19,657 bases of DNA from JAKLIN01 sp964544395 (GCA_964544395.1 CAZJAO010000009.1:1-19657); one strand, 5' to 3'; shown: positions 1 through 6,714, numbered from the stretch's first letter. The notes: a model not told the origin generated them from the letters alone. Made by a program: numbers and translations.

Positions 1-413
1 ATTCCGCCCGATAATTCCCCTGGATAAGAATCTGCAAATTTATCCAATCCCAATTTTTTAAGTTCACGACTAATTCTTGATTTCTTTTCAGATTCGCTTA
101 AATTTTTTGAAAGGAGACTAAATTCCACATTTTCATAAACCGTGAGCCATGGCATTAGTGCAAATTGCTGGAATACAAAAGAGAAATCATCTTTTGTTAA
201 ATTATTCCACGAGACTTTTCCTGAAAATTCTTTATCAAGTCCACTTATTATTCTTAGCAGCGTTGATTTTCCTGCACCAGATGGTCCGACTATTGTAAAG
301 AATTCTCCTTTTTTGATTTCAAGATTTATATTCTTCAGAGCTTTTAGTTCTCCTTTATCAACCTTGAATGATTTATTCAGATTCTTTACACTTATTGCAA
401 TTTCGCCGCTCAT
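1..413 (-). CDS. ABC importer ATPase subunit, nitrate/sulfonate/taurine type (partial)
   Basis: This is the ATP-hydrolysing subunit of an ABC importer, acting on the cytoplasmic side of the membrane with the permease encoded just upstream. I translated it from the ATG at 413; 137 codons are present and the C-terminal half lies outside the window. Visible elements are a Walker A motif GPSGAGKST (residues 43-51), a Q-loop FQQ (81-83) and the start of the signature motif ELSGG (133-137) at the very edge. The short spacing and the MPWLTVYENV stretch after the Q-loop resemble SsuB/TauB/NrtD-like ATPases. The start overlaps the permease stop in an ATGA arrangement (410-413), so the two are translationally coupled. 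The substrate cannot be told from the sequence, and no substrate-binding protein gene is visible. Walker B and the H-loop fall beyond the window. Confidence 0.9.
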   Translation of the reverse strand, partial: MSGEIAISVKNLNKSFKVDKGELKALKNINLEIKKGEFFTIVGPSGAGKSTLLRIISGLDKEFSGKVSWNNLTKDDFSFVFQQFALMPWLTVYENVEFSLLSKNLSESEKKSRISRELKKLGLDKFADSYPGELSGG

Positions 414-1132
414 TCTTCCATCCTCCTATGCGACTTTTCCAAAAGAGGCAGCCACACTAGCCTGTTTATGCTGAAAATTAAAATTAAAAATCCGAGAATC
501 CCAAATGCAGTTACCGTGAAATTGCTTGAAAATGAATTGAAGAATGGGCCGAGCCCACTTTTAATCTGAACAATAATTTCTGTTGCAATCAAAGCCTGCC
601 ATCCATTGCCCAATCCTAATATAGAACCTGTTATCAATCCAGGAACGCTAACAGGAAGCAGGAATTTCTTCACATAATTCCAGCCATGAACATCGTAGAT
701 TTTAACAGCATCTTCCCAGTCAAATCTTATTAATTTAAGAGAACTGACAATCGGGAATAACATAGATCCTATAATTGTTACCACAAGAAAAGTTATTACA
801 GTTAAATTTGATTCACCCAAAAAATATACGGCAATAGGAAGAGCAGCGAATGTTGGAAAACTCTGTAGGACATCAAAAAAAGGCAATGCAATCAACGCTC
901 TCTTTCCCCTGAAAAAAGAAGCCGCCAAAATCCACGCTAATGTTATTGCAATGATATAAGCAATAAGCAGTCTAAGGAAAGAAATTCCCAAGTCTCCGAA
1001 TAATTGAGAGGTATTAAGCCCCGCGACTTTTGAAAAAACAAGGAGAAATAAAAAGGGTACGACTATGAAAGCAAGCGTTATGGTAAGATGCCAGCCGGAT
1101 TTGTATATCTTGACTATTTGGGGTTTCTTCAT
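410..1132 (-). CDS. ABC importer permease, SsuC/TauC-like (BPD_transp_1 family)
   Basis: This 240-aa integral membrane permease forms the channel of an importer with the ATPase that overlaps its stop codon. It has about six hydrophobic segments, the first starting near residue 15. The cytoplasmic EAA loop, which docks on the ATPase, is recognisable around residues 140-170: EDAVKIYDVHGW followed by LLPVSVPGLI, matching the family pattern of a conserved Gly then LP. Length is normal for the nitrate/sulfonate/taurine permease group (about 240-270 aa). The ATG at 1132 is preceded by a good Shine-Dalgarno GAGG (1141-1144, 8-nt spacing), which supports this start. Possible substrates include alkanesulfonates, nitrate, pyrimidine precursors or another small anion; the sequence does not decide between them. 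Confidence 0.9.
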   Translation of the reverse strand: MKKPQIVKIYKSGWHLTITLAFIVVPFLFLLVFSKVAGLNTSQLFGDLGISFLRLLIAYIIAITLAWILAASFFRGKRALIALPFFDVLQSFPTFAALPIAVYFLGESNLTVITFLVVTIIGSMLFPIVSSLKLIRFDWEDAVKIYDVHGWNYVKKFLLPVSVPGLITGSILGLGNGWQALIATEIIVQIKSGLGPFFNSFSSNFTVTAFGILGFLILIFSINRLVWLPLLEKSHRRMEE

Positions 1133-1140
1133 CCTTCAGT

Positions 1141-1188
1141 CCTCTTTTATTATGTAGAATCAAATAAGTATAAATAAGTTTTTATAAC
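1141..1188 (-). promoter_or_regulatory. Putative promoter and Shine-Dalgarno of the ABC importer operon
   Basis: Two box A-like elements precede the permease: GTTATAAAAAC (1178-1188, overlapping the stop of the upstream gene) and ATTTATACTT (1166-1175). The distal one would give a leader of roughly 25 nt that retains the GAGG Shine-Dalgarno at 1141-1144. Which one is used cannot be told from the sequence. Confidence 0.4.
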
Positions 1189-1652
1189 GATTTAATCGGA
1201 TTTTTTTCTGGTGTCTCGTCTTTGCAAATTCCTCTGGTGTCAAGATGTTCTGTTGTCTTTTGATATATCCAAAGGTATTTCCTGAATCTTATCATATTCT
1301 CTGTTTCTATTATGCCGTTTGCTTTAATGAAGTCATAAACCTGTGCCAGATTTTCATAAATTGGAGCCACAGTCTGTCGATTAAAAAGACCCCCCTCATA
1401 GCAGTCTGGTCTTAATTTACGAACGCTTTCTTCAACCCAGTTATATTCGAGAGGTTCCCCCAGGCTTTCGAGAAGAAGATTTTCAACTAGCTTTGGCAAT
1501 ATATAATTTAAATCTCGATTACCTGTCCTTTTATTTTTAGGAATATCGAGCATATTCATAGCTTTCGTCATTATTTCTAGGGGTCTCATAGAAATTAGTT
1601 TGAAAATTGTTTTATAAAAGTTGTGGAGTGAATTATCTCTTTTTGCTTGCAT
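1182..1652 (-). CDS. Hypothetical protein, 156 aa
   Basis: I do not recognise this family. The protein is soluble-looking, charged and largely helical in composition, with no membrane segment, signal peptide or catalytic motif that I can identify. It has few cysteines (including one in CYEGG and one in GICKDE) that do not form a zinc-finger pattern. The ATG at 1652 lies inside the end of the preceding gene (20-nt overlap); a second ATG 21 codons later (about 1589, MRPLEIM) would remove the overlap and may be the true start. It is the last of three small same-strand genes between EF-2 and the ABC importer, and its stop codon overlaps a box A candidate for that importer. Confidence 0.6.
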   Translation of the reverse strand: MQAKRDNSLHNFYKTIFKLISMRPLEIMTKAMNMLDIPKNKRTGNRDLNYILPKLVENLLLESLGEPLEYNWVEESVRKLRPDCYEGGLFNRQTVAPIYENLAQVYDFIKANGIIETENMIRFRKYLWIYQKTTEHLDTRGICKDETPEKNPIKSL

Positions 1653-1857
1653 AGCTTCTCATGTATTCTTCGAATGCTTCCATTTCGGAAGTAGGAACAT
1701 AATAAAGATAACCCCCCTCTCCTGTTGCTTTAGGACCAAGTTTTATTTCTAAATCTCCAGAAGCATCGGTAATAAGACTCCAAGGATCTGTTCGTTCGTC
1801 AGTTATAACAAGAATGTTATTTCTGCTAAAAACCTTGTATAACTTCTCCGGGGACAT
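1633..1857 (-). CDS. Hypothetical protein, 74 aa
   Basis: This small soluble protein is not recognised. Its composition (ILVITDE, then GDLEIKLGP, then GGYLYYVP and a basic helix at the C-terminus) suggests an alpha/beta mini-domain, but no motif points to a function. The ATG at 1857 is supported by a box A-like CTTTTAAAC centred 26 bp upstream (1879-1887), the spacing expected for a leaderless mRNA. It overlaps the following 156-aa ORF by 20 nt if that gene uses its upstream ATG. Confidence 0.6.
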   Translation of the reverse strand: MSPEKLYKVFSRNNILVITDERTDPWSLITDASGDLEIKLGPKATGEGGYLYYVPTSEMEAFEEYMRSYASKKR

Positions 1858-1878
1858 TAATTGAAAGAGAAATTGTTG

Positions 1879-1887
1879 TTTAAAAGA
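1879..1887 (-). promoter_or_regulatory. Box A candidate for the 74-aa gene
   Basis: CTTTTAAAC on the minus strand is centred 26 bp before the ATG at 1857. This would place transcription start at or next to the start codon, giving a leaderless transcript. Confidence 0.35.
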
Positions 1888-1888
1888 A

Positions 1889-2227
1889 TTATTGTGATTT
1901 TCTATTAAAGCCTAAAATAAAATCTGATTCAAGGCAATATCTTATAACTTTTTCCTTGTTTTCAGGTCTCTGCAATTCCCAGGCAGAAGTTTCGGAATCT
2001 TTCTTGCTATTAAAAACAGATTTTGTTATTTTGCCTTGATTTATTAAATGAACTTCAAGATTACCGAGTTGCTGTCTTATCACAACACAATCTACCGGAG
2101 AACCATCGTAAGTTTCGCCCTGAAGCCCGAGCCTTTTGATTTCATCATGGTCGTCAAATATGTAAGTAAAACTAGCTCCAGCTAATTTAGGTCTATATGC
2201 ACTGCTGTCTGATTCTTTAATTCCCAT
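1889..2227 (-). CDS. Hypothetical protein, 112 aa
   Basis: I do not recognise this soluble protein. The middle is rich in beta-type residues (SFTYIFDD, then PVDCVVIRQQ, then LEVHLINQGKITKSVF), suggesting a small beta-sandwich or barrel-like fold; this is a guess from composition only. There is no signal peptide or membrane segment. The ATG at 2227 has a strong AGGAG Shine-Dalgarno about 6 nt upstream and an ATTTATAAAT box A centred about 26 bp upstream (2248-2257). If that box is used, the mRNA would start at the ATG and exclude the Shine-Dalgarno. It heads a run of three small unknown genes. Confidence 0.6.
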   Translation of the reverse strand: MGIKESDSSAYRPKLAGASFTYIFDDHDEIKRLGLQGETYDGSPVDCVVIRQQLGNLEVHLINQGKITKSVFNSKKDSETSAWELQRPENKEKVIRYCLESDFILGFNRKSQ

Positions 2228-2247
2228 ATTAGTCTCCTAAAATTTTG

Positions 2248-2257
2248 ATTTATAAAT
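2248..2257 (-). promoter_or_regulatory. Box A promoter of the 112-aa gene
   Basis: ATTTATAAAT is palindromic, lies in the 116-bp gap after EF-2 and is centred 25-26 bp upstream of the ATG at 2227. It is a good match to the archaeal TATA element and predicts initiation at the start codon. Confidence 0.5.
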
Positions 2258-2291
2258 CTTATGTATTTTCACTACTAGAAGATAAGACAAT

Positions 2292-2312
2292 TTACTGATT
2301 CTCTGCTAATCC
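2292..2312 (-). repeat. Second copy of the EF-2 C-terminal codons (GLAENQ-stop)
   Basis: Read on the minus strand, this 21-bp stretch encodes G-L-A-E-N-Q-stop, the same seven codons that end EF-2 at 2364-2344. The copies differ at 5 of 21 bases and every difference is synonymous. It lies 52 bp beyond the EF-2 tail in another frame, so it is not reached by in-frame read-through. It looks like a relic of an older EF-2 3' end left by gene replacement or local duplication; chance similarity is not excluded. Confidence 0.45.
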
Positions 2313-2343
2313 CTCCGATTGGTTTTAGACAAACCACAAGGAC

Positions 2344-4536
2344 TTACTGGTTCTCAGCAAGGCCTTTTCTTTCCCTAATCTTTCTTATCACATCAGCCTG
2401 CATGCTCATAGGTATTCTCTTGAACAGCTGGTCAGACAAAGAAGATGTTCCTCTTCCTTCTGTTGCACTTCTTAAGTCATTGCTCCATCCAATCATTTCT
2501 GAAACGGGAATTTCTGCTTTGATTTCAACGCCGAAATCTTCCTGCGAGACATTGATTAATTGCCCTCTCTTGCTTCCAAGAAGTTTTGTCATTTCTCCCA
2601 AGAATTTATCAGGGCATTCAATAACGTGAATCTGTATCGGTTCAAGAAGTGAGGCATCCGCTTTCTTCATTGCCTCCGTGATTGCTTCTCTAACAGCAGG
2701 ATAAACCTGTGCGGGACCCCTGTGGATTGCATCCTCGTGAAGCTTGATATCTTCAAGTGCAATTTTCATTTTAACACAAGGCTCTCTTGCTAAAGGACCT
2801 TGGTCCATCACCATTTCAAATGCATCTAGAACCATTTCAATAACCTCCCCAATGTGAACTTCTCCCTTTGTTTCATCAACAAGAATATTTCCTTTGTAAA
2901 TGTCCCTTATCTGCTTGATATCATCATTGCTCCAGTTTTCAAATCTTGCGAATCTTGTTGCTAATTCCTGTGATTTTTTCTTAACTCGGCCTTCAGGAAT
3001 TTCTCCACTTTTGATTGCTTCATAAACATCATCTTCAAGAGGTTCAACTCTTATGAAGAAACTATTATGCTTGTTTGGACTTCTTCCTTCAACTTCTGGA
3101 GATTCCTTGTTTGCAGTTTCTCTGTAAACAACAATTGGAGGCGAGGTCTTAACATCAAGTCCTTTTTCGGTTCTGATTCTGTTTTCAATAATTTCAAGAT
3201 GCAATTCTCCCATTCCAGAAATCAGAGATTCCCCTGTCTGCTCGTTGATTTCAACCTTTACAGAAGGGTCTTCTTTTCCAACTTGTTTTAGAATTTCAAT
3301 TAACTTTGGTAAATCCATCAATTTTTTTACTTCAATGGATTTTGTAACAACTGGTTCAAAGATATGCTTCAATTCCTCGAAAGGTGTCTCGGGCTCCAAG
3401 GTAACTGTTTCACCAGCTTCTCCTGTAACTCCTGAAATTGCAAGAACATTTCCAGGACCGATTGCTTCAATTTGTTCAGGTTTGATTCCGTTGTAAACTA
3501 AAATTTGCTGAACCTTTTGTTTTTTGTTTGCAAGATTAAGATGAACTTCCATTCCATTTCTTAAAGTTCCGGAGAAAAGTCTCCCTGCTGAAATTTCTTT
3601 TCCTGAACGCTGGTCAATTACAATTCTTGTGATAACAAAACCCACTTTTCCTTGAGGATTGCAACTCAATAAATCTTTTCCAAATTGGCTGTCTATATCC
3701 CCACGCCAAATTTTTGGAATTCTGTATTTTTGTGCTTCAAGAGGATTAGGAAGATGCTTTACAGCCATATCAAGAAGAACTTCGTACAATGGTGCATTTT
3801 TCCAAACCCATTCTTTCTTTTCAACTTCGCCCAATGTTTCCAGAGTGAAAATATCCTTGAATGTAATTCCCTTCTTTTTCATGAATGGAACAGATAAAGC
3901 CCAATTTGCTTTTGCGCTTCCGAATGCTACGCTTCCATCGCCGATGCTTACAGCCCACTTATTTTTGAATTCTGGTTCTGCGATTTTGAAAATTAGATCA
4001 TTAAATTCTTCAATTATTTTTACAAATCTTTGCTGCATTCCTTCGGGTGTTAATTTCATCTCTTTGATTAATCTGTCAACTTTGTTGATGAACAAAACAG
4101 GACGAACTCTTTCTCTTAATGCCTGTTTGATAACTGTTTCAGTTTGGGGCATGATTCCTTCAACAGCGCAGACAAGAACAATAGTTCCGTCAATAGCTCT
4201 CATTGCTCTTGTAACATTTCCGCCGAAGTCAACGTGTCCCGGCGTATCAATCAAATTAATCAAATATTCTTCGCCCTGAAAATCGTGAACCATTGAAACA
4301 TTAGCTGCATCAACAGTCATCAGTCTTTCCTGTTCATCCGAGTGCTGCCAGGTTGTCATTCCTTCTTCAAGATTTCCTGCATTTTTTGAAGCCATATATC
4401 CTGAAGCTGCGAGAAGATTATCTGTAAGCGCAGTTTTTCCATGGTGAATGTGTGCGCTTGTCGCTATGTTTCTGATATTTTTCTGATTCGCGCTGATTCT
4501 TTCAATCTTATGAAATTGTGATTCTTTTTCTGCCAT
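2344..4536 (-). CDS. fusA: Translation elongation factor 2 (aEF-2)
   Basis: GTP-dependent translocase that moves tRNA and mRNA through the ribosome after peptide-bond formation; 730 aa, normal for archaeal EF-2. Order: G domain with P-loop AHIHHGKT (28-35), switch I ERLMTV (70-75), DTPGH (97-101, catalytic His101 kept), NKVD, then domains II-V. The diphthamide loop HEDAIHRGPAQ is intact with the target His at about 605, so this is a canonical diphthamide-type EF-2. Unusually, the P-loop Asp of AHIDHGKT is His31 and the switch I RGIT is RLMT, with Leu72 replacing Gly. About three residues are also added before switch I compared with methanogen EF-2. It closes the S12-S7 cluster after a 56-bp gap; EF-1A and S10, often next in archaea, do not follow. 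Confidence 0.97.
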   Translation of the reverse strand: MAEKESQFHKIERISANQKNIRNIATSAHIHHGKTALTDNLLAASGYMASKNAGNLEEGMTTWQHSDEQERLMTVDAANVSMVHDFQGEEYLINLIDTPGHVDFGGNVTRAMRAIDGTIVLVCAVEGIMPQTETVIKQALRERVRPVLFINKVDRLIKEMKLTPEGMQQRFVKIIEEFNDLIFKIAEPEFKNKWAVSIGDGSVAFGSAKANWALSVPFMKKKGITFKDIFTLETLGEVEKKEWVWKNAPLYEVLLDMAVKHLPNPLEAQKYRIPKIWRGDIDSQFGKDLLSCNPQGKVGFVITRIVIDQRSGKEISAGRLFSGTLRNGMEVHLNLANKKQKVQQILVYNGIKPEQIEAIGPGNVLAISGVTGEAGETVTLEPETPFEELKHIFEPVVTKSIEVKKLMDLPKLIEILKQVGKEDPSVKVEINEQTGESLISGMGELHLEIIENRIRTEKGLDVKTSPPIVVYRETANKESPEVEGRSPNKHNSFFIRVEPLEDDVYEAIKSGEIPEGRVKKKSQELATRFARFENWSNDDIKQIRDIYKGNILVDETKGEVHIGEVIEMVLDAFEMVMDQGPLAREPCVKMKIALEDIKLHEDAIHRGPAQVYPAVREAITEAMKKADASLLEPIQIHVIECPDKFLGEMTKLLGSKRGQLINVSQEDFGVEIKAEIPVSEMIGWSNDLRSATEGRGTSSLSDQLFKRIPMSMQADVIRKIRERKGLAENQ

Positions 4537-4564
4537 GTTAAATGTGATATTCTTGAGTTACCGA

Positions 4565-4576
4565 GAATAATAAAAG
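4565..4576 (-). promoter_or_regulatory. Weak box A candidate for EF-2
   Basis: CTTTTATTATTC is the best TATA-like element in the 56-bp gap before EF-2, giving a predicted leader of about 8 nt. A second AT-rich stretch (TTTAAAAAC) overlaps the stop of the 87-aa gene at about 4589-4597. EF-2 may equally be cotranscribed with the S12-S7 operon. Confidence 0.3.
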
Positions 4577-4592
4577 TTTGTGAAAATAGTTT

Positions 4593-4856
4593 TTAAATGT
4601 TATTGGAACTTTGATTTTGAGCTATTCCCTCTAGATTTTTCTTCCTGTCTCTTCTGATTTTTATCTGCTCCATTGTAACATCAATTGAATAGAATATTAA
4701 AGGAAATCCTATTGAGCCCCCCACAGCAATCAAACCCATATTATTTGTTACAGCTCCCCCAATTATCATTCCCGCGCTCCCAACATCAAAAACAATTGCA
4801 GAATATAGTCTTAGATTAGAGTAATCTCTTTGTTTTTCGTTGTATAATCTTCCCAT
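4593..4856 (-). CDS. Small two-TM membrane protein, 87 aa
   Basis: This is an unrecognised small membrane protein. A charged N-terminus (about 1-15) is followed by two glycine-rich hydrophobic segments (roughly 16-38 and 42-60) separated by a short NNM turn, then a strongly basic tail (KIRRDRKK) ending in a polar stretch. By the positive-inside rule the tail, and probably the N-terminus, face the cytoplasm. The ATG at 4856 overlaps the stop of the 50-aa ORF (TAATG), so it is translationally coupled and belongs to the S7 operon. A membrane protein between S7 and EF-2 is not part of the usual archaeal cluster. No function can be assigned. Confidence 0.65.
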   Translation of the reverse strand: MGRLYNEKQRDYSNLRLYSAIVFDVGSAGMIIGGAVTNNMGLIAVGGSIGFPLIFYSIDVTMEQIKIRRDRKKNLEGIAQNQSSNNI

Positions 4857-5008
4857 TAGTCTATTTCTCGGGGAGGTCTTTGGTATTTGTCTTCTCTTCC
4901 CCTATACTGAAGAAAATATCTGTCAACTCCTACTGTTCTTGTCTGGCTTTCCTCACTAAGTGCGATTCTTTCCAAAAGTCTCTCTTCATCAGTTATATCT
5001 GGATTCAT
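4856..5008 (-). CDS. Hypothetical 50-aa soluble protein between S7 and the membrane protein
   Basis: I found this by translating the 154-bp gap after S7. The ORF starts with ATG at 5008, two bases after the S7 stop, and its TAA overlaps the next ATG (TAATG at 4854-4858). The product begins MNPDITDEERLLERIALSEE and ends in a polar, Arg/Pro-rich tail (QRPPREID). It is very charged, probably a helix followed by a disordered tail, with no motif I recognise. Coupling at both ends and filling of the whole gap are the main support; its short length keeps the call tentative. Confidence 0.6.
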   Translation of the reverse strand: MNPDITDEERLLERIALSEESQTRTVGVDRYFLQYRGREDKYQRPPREID

Positions 5009-5010
5009 TA

Positions 5011-5622
5011 TTATCTTGCAGAATCAGCTTGCTTCTCGGATTCGTTCCTTTTTCTTACTGCGAAACTTTCTCCATTGTTCTCAGAAGCCAACATGATTTC
5101 GTCTGCTACTCCTTGTGCTATTGTTTTCTTTTTATTGAATGCTTTATCAGAAGCTCCATGAATAAGCCATCTTATTGCAAGATTAACTCTTCTTAATGGT
5201 GCTACGTCAACAGCCTGGGGATATCTTGCTCCACCATATTCAATGACAGTGATTTCATCTCTTGGCGCAGAATTTTCAATTGCTGTAAGCAAGACTTCAA
5301 CGGGATTCTTGCCCGTCTTTTTTTCAATAATTTCAAATGCCTCAAGAATTATTTTCATGTATTTTGAATATTTTCCTGTTGAACGTCCTTTCTGTAATTT
5401 GTGCTTCTTACCTCGATGCCCAGCGACCGTAAGTCTATTCATCAGTCTTTCGACAATGTTGACTTTTGTCTGCATAAATCTTTGGAAATTAGCGCCTTGG
5501 CTCTTGAGAATTAATCTTGGTTCAAGAGAGATTATTGGTCTTAATCCCGGGTCTTTTACTGACAAGCCTGTTAAATCATACTTGTCAAAAATCTTGAATT
5601 GTGGAATATTTTTTTGTGCCAT
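5011..5622 (-). CDS. rps7: Small-subunit ribosomal protein S7 (uS7)
   Basis: Primary 16S rRNA-binding protein of the 30S head, contributing to the E-site mRNA exit channel. The 203-aa product has the archaeal form: an N-terminal extension (KIFDKYDLTGLSVKDPGL) before the helical core, the conserved ERLMNRL region, ENSAPRDEITVIEYGGARY and DVAPLRRVNLAIRWL. The C-terminus is a polar, charged tail (ESFAVRKRNESEKQADSAR). The ATG at 5622 lies one base after the stop of the 68-aa ORF, and the next small ORF starts two bases after its stop. In most archaea S12 and S7 are directly adjacent; here a 68-aa gene sits between them. Confidence 0.97.
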   Translation of the reverse strand: MAQKNIPQFKIFDKYDLTGLSVKDPGLRPIISLEPRLILKSQGANFQRFMQTKVNIVERLMNRLTVAGHRGKKHKLQKGRSTGKYSKYMKIILEAFEIIEKKTGKNPVEVLLTAIENSAPRDEITVIEYGGARYPQAVDVAPLRRVNLAIRWLIHGASDKAFNKKKTIAQGVADEIMLASENNGESFAVRKRNESEKQADSAR

Positions 5623-5623
5623 A

Positions 5624-5830
5624 TTATGCTACTCTATATACCTCCAAAACTTCTGATAATTTTCTCATGGTTGGAAAATAAGCTACGGCTCTGCCGAAAT
5701 CAACAGGCTTTCCAATATCTTCAAATTCACAAGGATATGTTAATAGATTATATTTGTCTTCAGCATTTCTTTCAGTAACAAGTGCAACACGCTTTCCCTC
5801 TCTAGGTAATTTTTGTTCTAATACTATCAT
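5624..5830 (-). CDS. Unrecognised 68-aa protein inserted between S12 and S7
   Basis: This small soluble protein is not recognised. It opens with hydrophobic beta-like strands (MIVLEQ, then RVALVTERN), then a mixed middle with one Cys (YPCEFEDIGKPVDFG) and an amphipathic C-terminal helix (MRKLSEVLEVYRV). Its ATG overlaps the S12 stop (TAATG at 5828-5832) and its own stop lies one base before the S7 ATG, so it is tightly coupled to two ribosomal protein genes. That context suggests a role at or near the small subunit, or simply synthesis at ribosomal protein rates; this is inference. A small translation-associated protein particular to this lineage is my best guess. Confidence 0.75.
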   Translation of the reverse strand: MIVLEQKLPREGKRVALVTERNAEDKYNLLTYPCEFEDIGKPVDFGRAVAYFPTMRKLSEVLEVYRVA

Positions 5831-6252
5831 TATCTTCTACCCTTCTCAATCTTGCCAAGCCATAATCTTTCAAGAGGTTGGTCATTTACTTTAATTACTT
5901 GGAATCTGATTCCGGGAATATCTCCTTTCTGTCTTCCTGAACGTCCGCCGATTCTTTCAATGATTACTTCGTCGTGTTCATCAATGAATCTTTGTGCTAA
6001 GTTTCCAGGGATGAATGCACCGACACCAATTCCGTTCTTTGTAAGCTGAACCCTGCAGCATTTTCTCATCGCTGAGTTTGGCTGTCTTGCTTCTTTCTGG
6101 AATTTAGATAAGACGATTCCTTTTGCCTGGCTTGCTCCTTCTAATGGGTCGGATTTTTGGTAAAGCTTCATGGCTCTCGCTCTGTATTCTTTATCATTCC
6201 ATCTGAACTTCTTTCTGTCTTTGACAAGTTTTCTTGCGTTCTTTTGTCCCAT
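5830..6252 (-). CDS. rps12: Small-subunit ribosomal protein S12 (uS12)
   Basis: Decoding-centre protein of the 30S subunit that contacts helix 44 and monitors codon-anticodon fit. The 140-aa length and sequence are those of archaeal/eukaryotic uS12. The loop ARQPNSAMRKCCRVQLTKNG (about 55-74) corresponds to the accuracy loop, and FIDEHDEVIIERIGGRSGR plus KGDIPGIRFQVIKVN form the conserved C-terminal core. The ATG at 6252 fits the family N-terminus (MGQKNARKL). It follows the NusA-like gene by 45 bp, and its stop overlaps the start of the 68-aa gene. Confidence 0.97.
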   Translation of the reverse strand: MGQKNARKLVKDRKKFRWNDKEYRARAMKLYQKSDPLEGASQAKGIVLSKFQKEARQPNSAMRKCCRVQLTKNGIGVGAFIPGNLAQRFIDEHDEVIIERIGGRSGRQKGDIPGIRFQVIKVNDQPLERLWLGKIEKGRR

Positions 6253-6280
6253 GATTCTATATTTTATCTTTACAAAAATT

Positions 6281-6292
6281 AGTTTTTAAATG
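6281..6292 (-). promoter_or_regulatory. Box A candidate before S12
   Basis: CATTTAAAAACT in the 45-bp gap between the NusA-like gene and S12 could drive a transcript with a leader of about 8 nt. The match is modest, and S12 may instead be read from the upstream rpo operon. Confidence 0.3.
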
Positions 6293-6297
6293 TTTTT

Positions 6298-6714
6298 CTA
6301 CACAATCCTCAATTCTTTTCCAAAGAAATTTCTAACAATCGTCTTCATTTCAAGCAAACGTCTCTTTTCTCTTCCGATTAATGCTGCCTTATTCTTTGAA
6401 CCTGCATGCAAAATCATTTCATTTCCCTGAAATTCAATATTCTTGAATTCAACAGGATAGATTATTGTTCCGATAAATTCTCTCACGTCTTCAATTCCAT
6501 TTGGAACAAAGATAACTTTGATTTTCTTTCCAATAATTCTGTTAAGCTCTTTTGAATTCTTTCCATTTTCTCCGATTGCTGTAGAAATTAAATTTCTTGG
6601 AACCCCAAAGAAGATTGTGTCGTTGTACTCAAAGCATGTTGTTGTGTTTATTCTTGTAATATTCATGAATAAGTTGAGATGTCTCATGTCCTGCATGCTT
6701 ATTGTGTTTTCCAT
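6298..6714 (-). CDS. nusA: NusA-like KH-domain transcription elongation/termination factor
   Basis: Archaeal NusA homologue, an RNA-binding protein of two KH domains without the S1 and N-terminal RNAP-binding domains of bacterial NusA; 138 aa is the usual size. KH1 includes FFGVPRNLISTAIGENGKNS then NRIIGKKIKVIFVP (about 35-71), with the GxxG-like loop at IGENG. KH2 includes HAGSKNKAALIGREKRRL and ends in FFGKELRIV. It lies between rpoA and S12 as in other archaea and probably acts with the polymerase encoded just upstream. In many archaea a gene for ribosomal protein L30e precedes it; here only 27 bp separate it from rpoA, so L30e is absent from this position. Confidence 0.93.
   Translation of the reverse strand: MENTISMQDMRHLNLFMNITRINTTTCFEYNDTIFFGVPRNLISTAIGENGKNSKELNRIIGKKIKVIFVPNGIEDVREFIGTIIYPVEFKNIEFQGNEMILHAGSKNKAALIGREKRRLLEMKTIVRNFFGKELRIV

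Noticed and set aside
2719..2733. Possible non-diphthamide EF-2 paralogue, given the odd GTPase residues
   Set aside because: The domain IV loop keeps HEDAIHRG with the target His at about 605, so the diphthamide site is intact and this is the canonical copy.
3659..4279. A 206-codon open frame on the plus strand inside EF-2
   Set aside because: It lies wholly antisense to the conserved EF-2 coding sequence, has no promoter or start context, and its product is low-complexity in the way antisense frames of AT-rich genes are. Similar plus-strand frames inside rpoA, rpoB, nrdJ and S7 were rejected for the same reason.
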